DNA from: Saccharibacillus brassicae
Lineage (GTDB): Bacteria; Bacillota; Bacilli; Paenibacillales; Paenibacillaceae
NCBI RefSeq assembly: GCF_006542275.1
Contig: NZ_CP041217.1
Span: 5,458,501-5,522,500, forward strand
Length of the DNA: 64,000 nucleotides
Direction of reading: 5' to 3'
The notes beneath the pieces are model-generated. The model was not told where the DNA came from, did no database searches, and was given only the letters and a program-made list of their open reading frames with translations. Position 1 is the stretch's first letter. Every line of letters begins with the position of its first letter. The translations under genes and the position numbers were made by a program. Shown one piece after another: positions 40,051-49,592 of the stretch.

Positions 40051-40101
40051 ATTGTACATATCCTGATAGGAAGCGTCAATGATGTGTTAGATTAACTCAC
40101 A
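40051..40101 (-). promoter_or_regulatory. glnRA promoter and GlnR box
   Basis: TTGACG (40079-40074) and TACAAT (40056-40051) are 17 nt apart. TGTTAGATTAACTCACA at 40085-40101, next to the -35 box, fits the GlnR/TnrA consensus TGTNA-N7-TNACA exactly. It overlaps the last codons of the YnbB-like gene. Confidence 0.8.
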
Positions 40102-41350
40102 GTAAATTACGATCAAACAGATTTTGTAGAGCGTTAAGTACCCCGTACTTCACGTGGGAGTAAGTTAGACCGCCCTGCATGTAGCCGATGTAAGGCTCGC
40201 GAATCGGTGCGTCAGCCGACAATTCCAGACTGCCGCCCTGAATGAAAGTTCCCGCGGCCATGATAACCGGGTTCTCGTAACCGGGCATGTCCCACGGCTC
40301 CGGCACGACATGGCTGTCTACCGCTGCCGCGAGCTGAATGCCCTGCACGAACGCGATCAACTGCTCCGGCCGCTCGAACACGACCGCCTGAATCAGGTCG
40401 GTACGCGGAGCGTTCCAGGCCGGACTGCTGGCAAAGCCGGCCAGTTCGAACATGGCGGCGGCAAAAATGCTGCCTTTGACCGCTTGCCCGACAATCGTCG
40501 GCGCCATGTACAGCCCCTGGTAGATGCCGCGCGTCGTGCCGAGCATCGCGCCGACTTCTGCTCCGATGCCCGGTGCCGTCAAGCGATACGCGGCCAATTC
40601 GACGAGATCTTTTCGCCCGCAAATATAACCGCCCGTTTCCGCCAGACCGCCGCCCGGATTTTTGATCAGCGAACCGGCCATCAGATCGACGCCGACTTCG
40701 GTCGGTTCGAGTTTCTCCGTAAATTCGCCGTAACAGTTGTCCACGAAGACGATCGCGTTCGGGCATAGTTCCTTGACTTTGCGCGTCATGTCCCCGATCT
40801 GCTGCACCGTAAACGGCAGGCGCCACGCGTAACCGCGCGAACGCTGGATGCCGATCACTTTCGTGTTCGGCGTAATCTGGCGGGCCACCTCGTCCCAATC
40901 GACTTCGCCGTCCGGCGTCAGGGAAGCTTCGCGGTAGCCGATGCCGAAATCGGCAAGAGAGCCGGTGCCGTCACCGGTTTTGCCGATCACTTTGTGCAGC
41001 GTATCGTACGGCGTGCCGGTCATATAGAGCAGCTCGTCGCCCGGACGCAGCACGCCGAACAGCGCCGTCGAGATCGTATGCGTACCGGAAGCGAAATGCG
41101 GGCGCACCAGAGCGGCTTCGGCCCCGAACACGACCGCATACAATTCGTCCAGCACCTCGCGGCCCCGGTCGTTATAAGCGTACCCCGTCGAAGGGTTAAA
41201 ATGAAAATCGCTGACTTTACAGCTGCGAAAAGCTTCGATCACTTTCCATTGGTTATGCTCGACGATGGCGTCGATCTCTTCAAAGCGGGGGCGCACGATC
41301 CGCTCCGCTTCTTCTTTCCACTGCTCGATTGTCGCTTCAAAAGTTCTCAT
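40097..41350 (-). CDS. ynbB: YnbB-like PLP-dependent enzyme (methionine gamma-lyase family)
   Basis: 417 residues. The PLP fold-type I signature with 'GSLIKNPGGGLAETGG' (PLP lysine in 'LIKNP') and 'VFVDNCYGEF' matches the family often labelled aluminium resistance protein or methionine gamma-lyase-like. It sits upstream of glnR in most Bacillales. The reaction is not established. Confidence 0.85.
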   Translation of the reverse strand: MRTFEATIEQWKEEAERIVRPRFEEIDAIVEHNQWKVIEAFRSCKVSDFHFNPSTGYAYNDRGREVLDELYAVVFGAEAALVRPHFASGTHTISTALFGVLRPGDELLYMTGTPYDTLHKVIGKTGDGTGSLADFGIGYREASLTPDGEVDWDEVARQITPNTKVIGIQRSRGYAWRLPFTVQQIGDMTRKVKELCPNAIVFVDNCYGEFTEKLEPTEVGVDLMAGSLIKNPGGGLAETGGYICGRKDLVELAAYRLTAPGIGAEVGAMLGTTRGIYQGLYMAPTIVGQAVKGSIFAAAMFELAGFASSPAWNAPRTDLIQAVVFERPEQLIAFVQGIQLAAAVDSHVVPEPWDMPGYENPVIMAAGTFIQGGSLELSADAPIREPYIGYMQGGLTYSHVKYGVLNALQNLFDRNLL

Positions 41351-41438
41351 CGTCTTGTTGTTCCGTCCTTCTTTTTTCGATTTGATGGGTCCGCACGTTG
41401 ATGGGTCTGCACGCCGTAGGCCGGCGCGCCGAAACGTC

Positions 41439-41479
41439 AGACGATTCCCGCTTCTATACGAAGGGGAATCGTCTTTTTC
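41439..41479 (+). terminator. Hairpin between hflX and the YnbB-like gene
   Basis: AGACGATTCCC (41439-41449) pairs with GGGAATCGTCT (41464-41474) and is followed by TTTTTC on the + strand. The T tract is on the strand opposite to the flanking genes, so it would stop antisense transcription; as RNA on the - strand it is only a hairpin. Confidence 0.6.
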
Positions 41480-41489
41480 ATCTGGAGTT

Positions 41490-42773
41490 TTAGAGTTTGT
41501 AGTCTTCCAGCAGATGCGCGTATTTCTCCGCTTCTCCCGTGTGCAGGCGAACTTCGTACAGGATGTCGGACTCGTCGAACTCCTGGGAGATCACTTCGCC
41601 GATTTTGTACAGCTGGGCGGCGAGGTCGCCGCGCGCGGCCGGAATCCGGTAAGAGACCGTTCCGCCCGTCAATTCTTCCTGCAGGCGGTTCAGCAGCTTG
41701 TCCAGATCCTGCTTGTCGTAAGCGCTGATACGCAGGTTCTGCTCGTCTTCCGGAAGCAGCTCCAGCTGCTCCGGCGTGCACAGATCTTTTTTGTTGTACA
41801 GCTGGATCTGCGGTTTGCCGCCGGCGCCGAGTTCTTCGAGAATGCGGTCGACGACTTTCATCTGGTCGCTCAGCATGTCCGAAGACGCGTCGACAACGTG
41901 CAGCACGAGGTCGGCTTCGTTCACTTCCTCAAGCGTCGCGCGGAACGCGGCGATCAGGTTATGCGGCAGGTTCTGGATAAAACCGACCGTATCCGTCAGC
42001 ACGATCTCGCGGCCGCCCGGCAGTTCCAGCATTCTCGACGTCGGATCGAGCGTCGCGAACAGCTGATTCTGCACATAAACGTCGGCATCCGTCAGCTCGC
42101 GAAGCAGCGTCGATTTGCCCGCATTCGTATAGCCGACCAGCGCAACCTGCACCGTTCCGCTTTTCTTGCGGCGCTGACGCTGCATCGTGCGGTGCTTCTC
42201 CACTTCGCCGATTTGCCGTTTCAGCTCGTCGATCCGTCCGCGGATATGCCGGCGATCGGTCTCAAGCTTCGTCTCGCCGGGACCGCGCGCGCCGATACCG
42301 CCGCCGAGTCTCGACAGATTGCCGCCTTGTCCCGACAGGCGCGGCAGCAAGTAGCTGAGCTGGGCGAGTTCGACCTGGATAATCCCTTCGCGTGTTTTGG
42401 CCCGCTGGGCGAAAATGTCCAGAATCAGCTGGGTACGGTCAATGATTTTCAAATCCAGTTCGGCTTCCAGATTGCGCACCTGCGCACCGGACAGCTCCTG
42501 GTCGAAAATCGCCGTGTTGGCGCCGAGCTCGTCCGCGATCACTTTGAGCTCCTGGACTTTGCCTTTGCCGATAAACCATTTCGTGTCTTTCTTTTCCTTG
42601 TTCTGCGTCAGGGTCGTAAGCACCTGGACGCTCGCCGTTTCGGCCAGCGCCACCAGTTCGTCAAGCGAATACACCGGGTCGATCCCGGAACGCTTCACTT
42701 CGTCGGTCACGAGACTGACGAGAATCGCGCGGGGATTTTCCTCCGGCGTCGTATCGTAAGTTGTCGTCTGCAT
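41490..42773 (-). CDS. hflX: Ribosome-associated GTPase HflX
   Basis: 427 residues from the ATG at 42773 (GAAGGAG upstream). The N-terminal HflX domain with 'SRLGGGIGARGPGETKLETD' is followed by a GTPase domain: G1 'GYTNAGKST', G3 'DTVGF', G4 'NKKD'. HflX splits stalled ribosomes, for example after heat shock or antibiotics. Confidence 0.95.
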   Translation of the reverse strand: MQTTTYDTTPEENPRAILVSLVTDEVKRSGIDPVYSLDELVALAETASVQVLTTLTQNKEKKDTKWFIGKGKVQELKVIADELGANTAIFDQELSGAQVRNLEAELDLKIIDRTQLILDIFAQRAKTREGIIQVELAQLSYLLPRLSGQGGNLSRLGGGIGARGPGETKLETDRRHIRGRIDELKRQIGEVEKHRTMQRQRRKKSGTVQVALVGYTNAGKSTLLRELTDADVYVQNQLFATLDPTSRMLELPGGREIVLTDTVGFIQNLPHNLIAAFRATLEEVNEADLVLHVVDASSDMLSDQMKVVDRILEELGAGGKPQIQLYNKKDLCTPEQLELLPEDEQNLRISAYDKQDLDKLLNRLQEELTGGTVSYRIPAARGDLAAQLYKIGEVISQEFDESDILYEVRLHTGEAEKYAHLLEDYKL

Positions 42774-42824
42774 CTCTTGTTCTCCTTCTATCCCATGGGG
42801 GTACATCCGTTCCATTATCCCCGA

Positions 42825-43511
42825 TTATTTGCCGTCTGGCAACGTGTTCTTGTCGAGCAGCCATTTGGTAAAAGCGAGCGTCTCGCGGCCGCGGGTCTGC
42901 CATAGATTCAGCGCCTCGGTCGGAGCGAGCTCGAACTGCGGATCTTCGTAGCCCAGAAAGTCCGCGATGTCTTCGGAGCGGGCGCCATGGAATTGATGGG
43001 TCACGATCGTGGCCGTCTCCATGCCGTGCTCCTGCATGATCTTGGTGCTAAATAACAGGTTCTCGTACGTGCTGGTCGCTTTGTTTTCCAAAATGATATT
43101 CGCCTCGGGCACGCCGCGCTTGCGCAAATAGTTGGCCATACCTTCCGCTTCCGTCAGCTTCATCTGCGGATTGTCGAGCCCGCCGCTGACGATGAGCATC
43201 GGATATGCTCCGCTTGCGTAGCCTTCGTAGGCGGCTTCGAGCCTCTCGGTCAGCGCCGGACTCGGTTCGTTATTCCACAGACTTGCTCCGAGTACGATGC
43301 CGACATCCGTGTTGTGCTCACGGTCAAGCGTCATGCCCTGCCCGATCCGGATCTGAATATACAGCGTCCAGAACGCGAACAGGATCACACCGACTCCTGC
43401 CGCAAGCGCCAAAGATTTGATCCATCGGCCGCGTCTGCGGGGCGTGCGGTCTGCCGGTCCCCGGACCGGTCCGGTGCCGCGCAGCGATTCCGGCCGTTCA
43501 CTCGTATTCAC
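42825..43511 (-). CDS. YdcF/SanA-family membrane protein (DUF218)
   Basis: 228 residues starting at GTG. One N-terminal membrane helix (about 33-54) and a DUF218 domain ('VGIVLGASLWNNEPSPALTE', 'ENKATSTYENLLFSTKIMQE'). The family is linked to envelope integrity (SanA, ElyC). Its end is close to hflX. Confidence 0.85.
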   Translation of the reverse strand: MNTSERPESLRGTGPVRGPADRTPRRRGRWIKSLALAAGVGVILFAFWTLYIQIRIGQGMTLDREHNTDVGIVLGASLWNNEPSPALTERLEAAYEGYASGAYPMLIVSGGLDNPQMKLTEAEGMANYLRKRGVPEANIILENKATSTYENLLFSTKIMQEHGMETATIVTHQFHGARSEDIADFLGYEDPQFELAPTEALNLWQTRGRETLAFTKWLLDKNTLPDGK

Positions 43512-43568
43512 TTGCCTTCGTTCCCCTTTCCCTGCAAGACCGTTCGGCGCGGCATCGTCCGCCTGAAG

Positions 43569-44120
43569 CTAGACTTTGAGCGCCGAAGCCGGGAACAGCC
43601 GTCTGCGATGTTCGATCGAGAGCCTGAAATACGGAAAAGCGTGCGCGTCGATCATCCGAAGCAGCCCGTGGGCCGTTCGGGTCGCCAGCGCATAGTCCGC
43701 TTCCGTAATGACGCCGCGCCGCAGCGCATCGTCCAGTTCGTCTTCGTCCAGCAAAAAAACGGTGCCGTCGCCCAGTACGACGATATCCAGATACAGATCG
43801 TCGAACCAGGGTACGCCCTGATCCGTTACGCCCTGCGATTTGCAGATATCGATGTACCATTCCACGACTTCCCTTTTCTCGTTGAACATTGTCGTGACGA
43901 TAAAGTGGGCATCCTTGGGAAAATACTGCAGCCAAGAATAGCCTTTGTCGGCCACACAAAACGTAAGTCCCCCGTACGTTTTCATCAGCGGTTCCTTCAG
44001 CTTGAGCATATTGTACAAGGTTACGTAGCCCGTAAAGCGGCGGCTGTCGATGTACCGGCACAAGAATCTCCGATCGGTTACGCGCCGCCAGTTGGCTCTG
44101 TCAGCAAATTTACGTTTCAT
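43569..44120 (-). CDS. DUF402 nucleotide phosphatase-like protein (Ntdp type)
   Basis: 183 residues. 'WYIDICKSQGVTDQGVPWFD' and 'DLYLDIVVLGDGTVFLLDED' match the DUF402 active-site region with its acidic metal ligands. Characterised relatives hydrolyse nucleoside di- or triphosphates. Standalone gene between PBP1A and the YdcF gene. Confidence 0.85.
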   Translation of the reverse strand: MKRKFADRANWRRVTDRRFLCRYIDSRRFTGYVTLYNMLKLKEPLMKTYGGLTFCVADKGYSWLQYFPKDAHFIVTTMFNEKREVVEWYIDICKSQGVTDQGVPWFDDLYLDIVVLGDGTVFLLDEDELDDALRRGVITEADYALATRTAHGLLRMIDAHAFPYFRLSIEHRRRLFPASALKV

Positions 44121-44240
44121 AGGGAACCGACCCTTTCCATTATTCCATTTGACTAAAGCTTATCACATTCTCAGGCCACTTCACAAAAGAACTGGCTTGC
44201 TCTTGCTCTACATTACCCGATTTACGGAAAATATGTGCAA

Positions 44241-44276
44241 AAAAGCTCCGAAAGCCGTTTATGGCTTTCGGAGCTT
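44241..44276 (-). terminator. Strong terminator after PBP1A
   Basis: AAGCTCCGAAAGCC pairs with GGCTTTCGGAGCTT (44243-44256 with 44263-44276), giving a perfect 14-bp stem followed by a T tract on the - strand. Confidence 0.9.
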
Positions 44277-44282
44277 GCTTGT

Positions 44283-47030
44283 TTAGGGCTGGGTAGGCGC
44301 GACTTCCTGCGTACCGTCCGTAACCGTTCCCGCCGCGGGATCGGTCGGTTGGGCCGCATTCGGATCGGCCGGGGGTTCGGCTGCTGGATCGGATTGTTCC
44401 TGATCCGCCGGCTCTTCGGGAACGACCGTGCCCGGAACCGTATTCTCTTCTCCGGTGCCGTCTTCGGCCGGAGGAGCCACGGTACCCGGATCGGTCGTCT
44501 CGCCGCCGTTGTTGCCGTTATTACCGTTGTTGCCGTTATTGCCGTTGTTTCCATTATTGCCGTTATTGCTGCCATTGTCCGAGCCGCTGCCGTTGTCTTC
44601 GACCGGCGGCGGAACTTCTTCCGCACCTTCGTCGACTTCCGGCTCTTCGACTTCTTCCGGCGGCGTCGTCTCTTCCGGCGGCACGACCTCTTCCGGGTTG
44701 TCCTGAGCCGGCACGGTCAGACTGACCGTGTTGGAAGCCGCAGACTCCACAATCGGTTCTTCACCCGCCCGATAAGCCGTAACCGCGTAGCTGTAGGTCA
44801 GTCCGGCGAGCGCGCCCGGATCTTCCGCCGAAGCGGACATCAGGCCGTCGGAGAGCATCGAAGGCTGGGCTTCGGACGACTCCTGGCGGTACAGGCGATA
44901 GCGGACGTTGTCTCCGGCTACCGGCTGCCAGGAGAGCACGATCTTCTCGCTGCCGACGTCATACGAAGCGACAAGCCCGCTCGGCGCGCCGACCGGCTCG
45001 GCCGCTGCCGGCGGTTCCGGCTGTGGCTCCGGCTCTTCGGCGACCGGCTCCTGGGCTGGCGCGTCCGGCGCTTTGAAGTCCGTCACCGGCGTTCCGTCCA
45101 GCGCCTGGCTCATGACCCGGGCGAACATGGAGGCGGCCAGGCCGCTGCTGTTCTTCAGCAGGTGTTCGGCATTCGGCTTGTCGTAGCCCATCCATACGGC
45201 TCCGGTCCACTCCGGCGTATAGCCGACGAACCAGACGTCGCGGTTGGCGCTGTTGCCGTCAATGCCGCTCTGCGTCGTGCCGGTCTTGCCGGCCAGAGGA
45301 CGGCCGATATCGGCTTTTTTGCCGGTACCGTCCGTAATGACGCTCTGCATCATCTGCGTCATCTCGTAAGCGGTCTGCGCGCTCATGACTTCTTTGGCCG
45401 TGTCGATCCGGCTGTAGATCTCGATTTCGTTCGAATCGCGGATCGATTTGATCGCGTACGCTTCGATATATTTGCCGCCGTTGGCGAACGAGTTGTATGC
45501 CTGCGACATCTCCAGCGTGTTCGTCCCGCTGCTGAGACCGCCGAGCGCAAGGCTCAGGTTATGGTCTTTGTCGGTCAGCGGGATGCCGAGCGATTCCGCG
45601 AACTGGAAGCCCGTCTCGACGCCGATCTGGTTCAGCAGCCATACGGCCGGAATATTGATCGACTCTGCCAGCGCTTCTTTCATCGAGACGGATTTGCTGT
45701 ACCCGTGCAGGTTTCTCGGGCTGTAGCTGCCGAAGCTCTGCTGTTCGTTGTTCAGCTGCGAATCGACCGTGAACTGCCCGGATTCGAGCGCCGGCGCGTA
45801 GGACGCGATCGGCTTGAATGCCGAGCCCGGCTGCCGGCGGCTGTTGACCGCGCGGTTGAAATCGCCTTTATGGTAATTGCGCGCTCCCAAAATGGCGACG
45901 ATGCTGCCGTTCTGGCTGTTCGTAATCGTCATGGACGCCTGCACCGGCTGATCGTCGGGACTTTCCTCGAACAGCGAGTCGTCCTTGAACGCGTCTTCGA
46001 GGCTCTGCTGCGCTTTGGCGTCCATCGTCGTGTAGATTTTGTAGCCGCCGCGGTTCAGGTCGTCTTCGCCGAGTGCCGTAGCGTCTTCCGCTTCCTGCAG
46101 CACGTAGTCGATAAACGCCTGATAATGCGTTTCTTTGGTCTCCGGCGGCGTGTAGTTGTAATTGATCGCCGCCGCTTCGTCTTTTTCCGCTTCCGTAATG
46201 TAGCCCTGCTCGTACATGAGCTGAAGCACCACGGCGCGGCGCTCTTTGGACTTGTCGGGATTCGCGATCGGGTTGTAGCGCGTCGGCGCTTTCGGCATCG
46301 CCGCAAGCGTCGCCATCTGCCACAGCTTGAGATCGTTCAGGTCGCTTTTGCCAAAATAACGTTCGGACGCGGCTTTGATGCCGTAATGCTGGCCGCCGAA
46401 CGAAATCCGGTTGAGATACATGGCCAGAATCTCGTCTTTGTTGAACTGGCGTTCAAGCGCCAGCGCGATCGACACTTCCGTCGCTTTGCGGAAAAACGTC
46501 TTGTCCGCGGACAGGAAAATGTTCTTGGCGAGCTGCTGGGTGATGGTACTGCCGCCTTCCACGGCCGAGCGGGCAATGACGTCGCGGACCGCCGCCCGTC
46601 CGATCGATCTCAGGTCGACGCCCGAGTGATCGAAAAAGCGTTTGTCTTCGGTCGCCACGAAAGCGTCCTTGAGCAGCTTCGGAATGTCCTGCTCCTCGAC
46701 TTCTTCGCCGCGCTGGATTTTGACTTCGCCGATCTGCACGCCCGTCCGGTCGTAGAGGACCGTCGGCGCTTTGATATCGATCTTGTCTTTGTTCTCGGCG
46801 AGAATCTTCTCCCCGTTGATCGTAATGAACAGGTAACCGCCCAGCGCGCACAGGACCGCAAACGCCGCCGTGAAAAATAAAGTCCAAAAAACGCGTTTCC
46901 CCGTAATTTTTTTCTTTTTCGGGGAAGTTTTTTTCTTCGCAGTCGTCGGAGGTTTTTTGCCTCCGCCGTTCCCGCCTCCGCCGCTTCCTCCGGCATTCCG
47001 GTTCGAGCGGCTCAGTTGTGGGTTAGGCAT
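44283..47030 (-). CDS. Class A penicillin-binding protein (PBP1A)
   Basis: 915 residues from the ATG at 47030 (an upstream GTG is possible). A basic, Gly/Lys-rich cytoplasmic tail and one membrane helix precede the GT51 domain ('EDKRFFDHSGVD', 'GGSTITQQLAKN') and the transpeptidase (SAFK, S-I-N, 'KTGTT'). Then come an Ig/FN3-like domain and a long Asp/Glu/Pro tail with about seven Asn-Gly repeats. It builds and crosslinks peptidoglycan. The repetitive tail is probably exposed and variable. Confidence 0.9.
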   Translation of the reverse strand: MPNPQLSRSNRNAGGSGGGGNGGGKKPPTTAKKKTSPKKKKITGKRVFWTLFFTAAFAVLCALGGYLFITINGEKILAENKDKIDIKAPTVLYDRTGVQIGEVKIQRGEEVEEQDIPKLLKDAFVATEDKRFFDHSGVDLRSIGRAAVRDVIARSAVEGGSTITQQLAKNIFLSADKTFFRKATEVSIALALERQFNKDEILAMYLNRISFGGQHYGIKAASERYFGKSDLNDLKLWQMATLAAMPKAPTRYNPIANPDKSKERRAVVLQLMYEQGYITEAEKDEAAAINYNYTPPETKETHYQAFIDYVLQEAEDATALGEDDLNRGGYKIYTTMDAKAQQSLEDAFKDDSLFEESPDDQPVQASMTITNSQNGSIVAILGARNYHKGDFNRAVNSRRQPGSAFKPIASYAPALESGQFTVDSQLNNEQQSFGSYSPRNLHGYSKSVSMKEALAESINIPAVWLLNQIGVETGFQFAESLGIPLTDKDHNLSLALGGLSSGTNTLEMSQAYNSFANGGKYIEAYAIKSIRDSNEIEIYSRIDTAKEVMSAQTAYEMTQMMQSVITDGTGKKADIGRPLAGKTGTTQSGIDGNSANRDVWFVGYTPEWTGAVWMGYDKPNAEHLLKNSSGLAASMFARVMSQALDGTPVTDFKAPDAPAQEPVAEEPEPQPEPPAAAEPVGAPSGLVASYDVGSEKIVLSWQPVAGDNVRYRLYRQESSEAQPSMLSDGLMSASAEDPGALAGLTYSYAVTAYRAGEEPIVESAASNTVSLTVPAQDNPEEVVPPEETTPPEEVEEPEVDEGAEEVPPPVEDNGSGSDNGSNNGNNGNNGNNGNNGNNGNNGGETTDPGTVAPPAEDGTGEENTVPGTVVPEEPADQEQSDPAAEPPADPNAAQPTDPAAGTVTDGTQEVAPTQP

Positions 47031-47103
47031 GATGTGTTCTGACACCCCTTTTGCATTCTTTGCGGCCTGAACGATCCTGGGCCGCTATGATGGTTCGCTA
47101 ATG

Positions 47104-47133
47104 AAAAGAACAACCCGTGAGGGTTGCTCCCGT
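47104..47133 (-). terminator. Terminator after hfq
   Basis: CAACCC (47111-47116) pairs with GGGTTG (47121-47126); on the - strand TTCTTTTC follows the stem. Confidence 0.75.
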
Positions 47134-47234
47134 TCGCAAGCTATTGGTTTAGACGTCAGGATCGGTGAAAAGTTTCAACTTTTGCCGTTACAGGTTTGTC
47201 ATTCCTTCGTTACCGAAGCGGCGCGGCGTCGCCG

Positions 47235-47477
47235 TTATTCGCCGGACGTGCTGTCGGGCTGGGCGAGGGATACGTTGCGCTGCGGCATAAACGTCGAAAT
47301 GGCGTGCTTGTACACCATCTGCTGGCGTCCGTCGCTGTCGATCACGATCGTGAAGTTATCGAAAGCCTTGATCGTGCCCCGAATCTGAAATCCGTTGGTC
47401 AGATAGACCGTGGCAGGGATATTCTCTTTGCGCAGTTGGTTCAGGAACGTGTCTTGAATATTAATGGATTTGTTCAT
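47235..47477 (-). CDS. hfq: RNA chaperone Hfq
   Basis: 80 residues from the ATG at 47477 (GGGGGT upstream). Sm1 and Sm2 motifs are intact: '[20 protein letters not shown]', '[20 protein letters not shown]' and 'YKHAISTF'. It forms a hexamer that pairs small RNAs with mRNA. Standard miaA-hfq order. Confidence 0.95.
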   Translation of the reverse strand: MNKSINIQDTFLNQLRKENIPATVYLTNGFQIRGTIKAFDNFTIVIDSDGRQQMVYKHAISTFMPQRNVSLAQPDSTSGE

Positions 47478-47517
47478 AACCGGTACCCCCAAATTGTCAT
47501 TTTACTGTCGTTTTTGT

Positions 47518-48498
47518 TCAAAAATCGGAGCCGAACCTTCCGGTAATTATACCATGAACCTGTTCGAAATTCGCGGAAAATTTTTCCGGTTCGGAAACGT
47601 CCACCCATTGAATGTCGCGCATATGCCGGAACCAGGACAGCTGTCTTTTGGCAAAATGCCGGGTGTCGCGCTTCAGCTTGTAGACCGCTTCTTCAAGCGT
47701 CTCCGAGCCGTCCAGGTACGGCCAGATCTCTTTGTAGCCGAGACCCTGCATGGACACCATGTCGGGCGTATAGCCGCGGGCCTTGAGGGTGCGCACTTCT
47801 TCGACCAGGCCCTGCTCCATCATGAGGTCGATCCGCTCTTCAATACGGTTATATAGCATTTGGCGGTCCATTGTCAAACCGATCAAACATAGGTCGTAAG
47901 GCGTGGTCTTTTTCTGCGCGGCAAGCCGCTGGGACAGCGTCTCGCCGGTCAATTCGTAGATCTCCAGCGCACGGATCACCCGGCGCGTATCGTTCGGATG
48001 CAGCCGTTCCGCCGACTCCGGATCGATCGCGCGCAGCCGCGCATGCAGCGCTTCCGTACCTTCTTTTTCCGCGAACAACGCCTGTTCCTGCCGGAAAGCT
48101 TCGTCCGCTCCGCTCTCCGCGAATTCGTACCGGTAGCACAGCGATTCGATGTACAGCCCGGTGCCTCCGACGATAAAAGGCAGCCTGCCGCGCGCTTCGA
48201 TCTCCGGAATAAGCGCGTCGCAGCGTTCCTGGAATTCGGATACGGAAAACGGTTCGTCCGGCTCATGGATATCGACCAAATGGTGCGGGATGCCTTCCGT
48301 TTCGGACGCCGAGATTTTGGCCGTACCGATATCCATACCCCGGTACACCTGCATGGAATCCCCGGAAATGATCTCGCACGAAAAAGTTTTGGCCAATTCG
48401 ATGCTGAGTTTGGTTTTGCCGACCGCGGTCGGTCCGATCAAAACGAGCAGCTTGGGTCTGCTTCCGGCCGCATCGCCGGTTGGATAATGTTCAGTCAA
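47518..48498 (-). CDS. miaA: tRNA dimethylallyltransferase MiaA
   Basis: 326 residues starting at TTG (GGAGTG upstream) that overlaps the preceding stop. P-loop 'LIGPTAVGKT', 'SGDSMQVYRGMDIGTAK' and 'GGTGLYIESL' are hallmark segments. It adds a dimethylallyl group to A37 of tRNAs reading UNN codons. Confidence 0.95.
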   Translation of the reverse strand: MTEHYPTGDAAGSRPKLLVLIGPTAVGKTKLSIELAKTFSCEIISGDSMQVYRGMDIGTAKISASETEGIPHHLVDIHEPDEPFSVSEFQERCDALIPEIEARGRLPFIVGGTGLYIESLCYRYEFAESGADEAFRQEQALFAEKEGTEALHARLRAIDPESAERLHPNDTRRVIRALEIYELTGETLSQRLAAQKKTTPYDLCLIGLTMDRQMLYNRIEERIDLMMEQGLVEEVRTLKARGYTPDMVSMQGLGYKEIWPYLDGSETLEEAVYKLKRDTRHFAKRQLSWFRHMRDIQWVDVSEPEKFSANFEQVHGIITGRFGSDF

Positions 48499-49270
48499 TA
48501 GGAATCACTCCGTACGTAATTTTGGCGTGGCTGCGTCCGTCCGGCGCGAAGCCGAGACGTTCCATTTCCCCGCTGCCTTTTTTCTCCTTGAGCACGACCG
48601 TTTTGCGCGCGATTCTCACCGCCTGCTCGATCGCTTCTACGCTCAGCGGACGGGCGTCCGCAAACGCCCGCAGCGGCGAGATCGCGGACGAATCGTACAC
48701 CGGCTTGCGGAACATCGGATCGAAATAGACCACGTCGAAGCTGTCGTCGGGCAGCGACCGCAAATAATCGAGATGGTCGGCATGAATGACTTCGACGCGC
48801 CGCATCGCTTCGGTGACGGCCGATTTCTCGACTTCGTAGCTGGAGAGCCCTTCCCTCAGCAGCACGGACAGTTCCGGCGACGCTTCGAGCGCGCAGACAC
48901 GGCCCTGCGGGCCGACGCGGACGGCGTACACGAGCGAATCGGTGCCGAGTCCCGCGGTGCAGTCGAGCACGGAATCTCCTTCCGCGGCGCGCGAAGCGTC
49001 GATCATCGGATCGGGTTCGCCGCGGAGCAGCCGCTTGGCGCGGACGTAACCCATGCTCGGATGGTATTCCAGCACGGGCTGCTCCTGGCGAAACAGGCGG
49101 ACTTTGCCCTGGGTGACGATCAGGACCGCTTCGGCGCCGTATTTGGAAAAAAGATTGGGAATCGAGGTGCGGCTGCGCGGCACGAGCCGGATTCCCGCCT
49201 GTTCGGCGATCTGCCGGGCCCGCCGCAGTTCGGCGTCGGCCGGCGAATCGCCGGTAGTTACGATCATCAT
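48491..49270 (-). CDS. Class I SAM-dependent methyltransferase (YpiP/RsmJ-like)
   Basis: 259 residues from the ATG at 49270 (AAAGGAG upstream). SAM motif I 'DCTAGLGTDSLVYAVR' and motif IV-like 'VVYFDPMFRKP' point to an rRNA or small RNA methyltransferase of the RsmJ type. An upstream in-frame extension would read through tandem repeats and is not credible. Confidence 0.85.
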   Translation of the reverse strand: MMIVTTGDSPADAELRRARQIAEQAGIRLVPRSRTSIPNLFSKYGAEAVLIVTQGKVRLFRQEQPVLEYHPSMGYVRAKRLLRGEPDPMIDASRAAEGDSVLDCTAGLGTDSLVYAVRVGPQGRVCALEASPELSVLLREGLSSYEVEKSAVTEAMRRVEVIHADHLDYLRSLPDDSFDVVYFDPMFRKPVYDSSAISPLRAFADARPLSVEAIEQAVRIARKTVVLKEKKGSGEMERLGFAPDGRSHAKITYGVIPID

Positions 49271-49306
49271 GGGGATTGGGCTCCTTTGGAATTGGAAAAG
49301 ATTATG

Positions 49307-49590
49307 GATTGGGGGAAGATTCGGCGAAGCAGGACCTTCCTCCAGTTGATTGAATCGCTTTTGGGTCATTTACGAAACGCTCTTGATTGGGGGAAGATTC
49401 GGCGAAGCAGGACCTTCCTCCAGTTGATTGAATCGCTTTTGGGTCATTTACGAAACGCTCTTGATTGGGGGAAGATTCGGCGAAGTGGACCTTCCCCCAG
49501 TTGAACAAATCGCTTTTAGGTCATTTACGAAACGGGTTGAAGCGTCCCGTTTCGTAAATCGGATTGGAAACGCTCTTGATTGGGGGAAGG
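49307..49590. repeat. 78-bp tandem repeats and 14-bp perfect hairpin
   Basis: Three copies of a 78-bp unit start at 49307, 49385 and 49463; a partial fourth starts at 49578. Copies 1 and 2 are nearly identical. Between the third and fourth lies a perfect inverted repeat of 14 bp (49523-49536 with 49546-49559). The 320-nt gap between the methyltransferase gene and mutL contains nothing else. Open frames in it are by-products of the 78-bp period (26 codons). Confidence 0.85.
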
Positions 49591-49592
49591 TC

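Noticed and set aside
49302-49508. A 68-codon repeat protein on the - strand
   Set aside because: It exists only because the tandem repeat period is divisible by three; no ribosome site and the opposite strand is open too.
49307-49590. CRISPR array
   Set aside because: The units are contiguous 78-bp copies with no unique spacers and no cas genes nearby.
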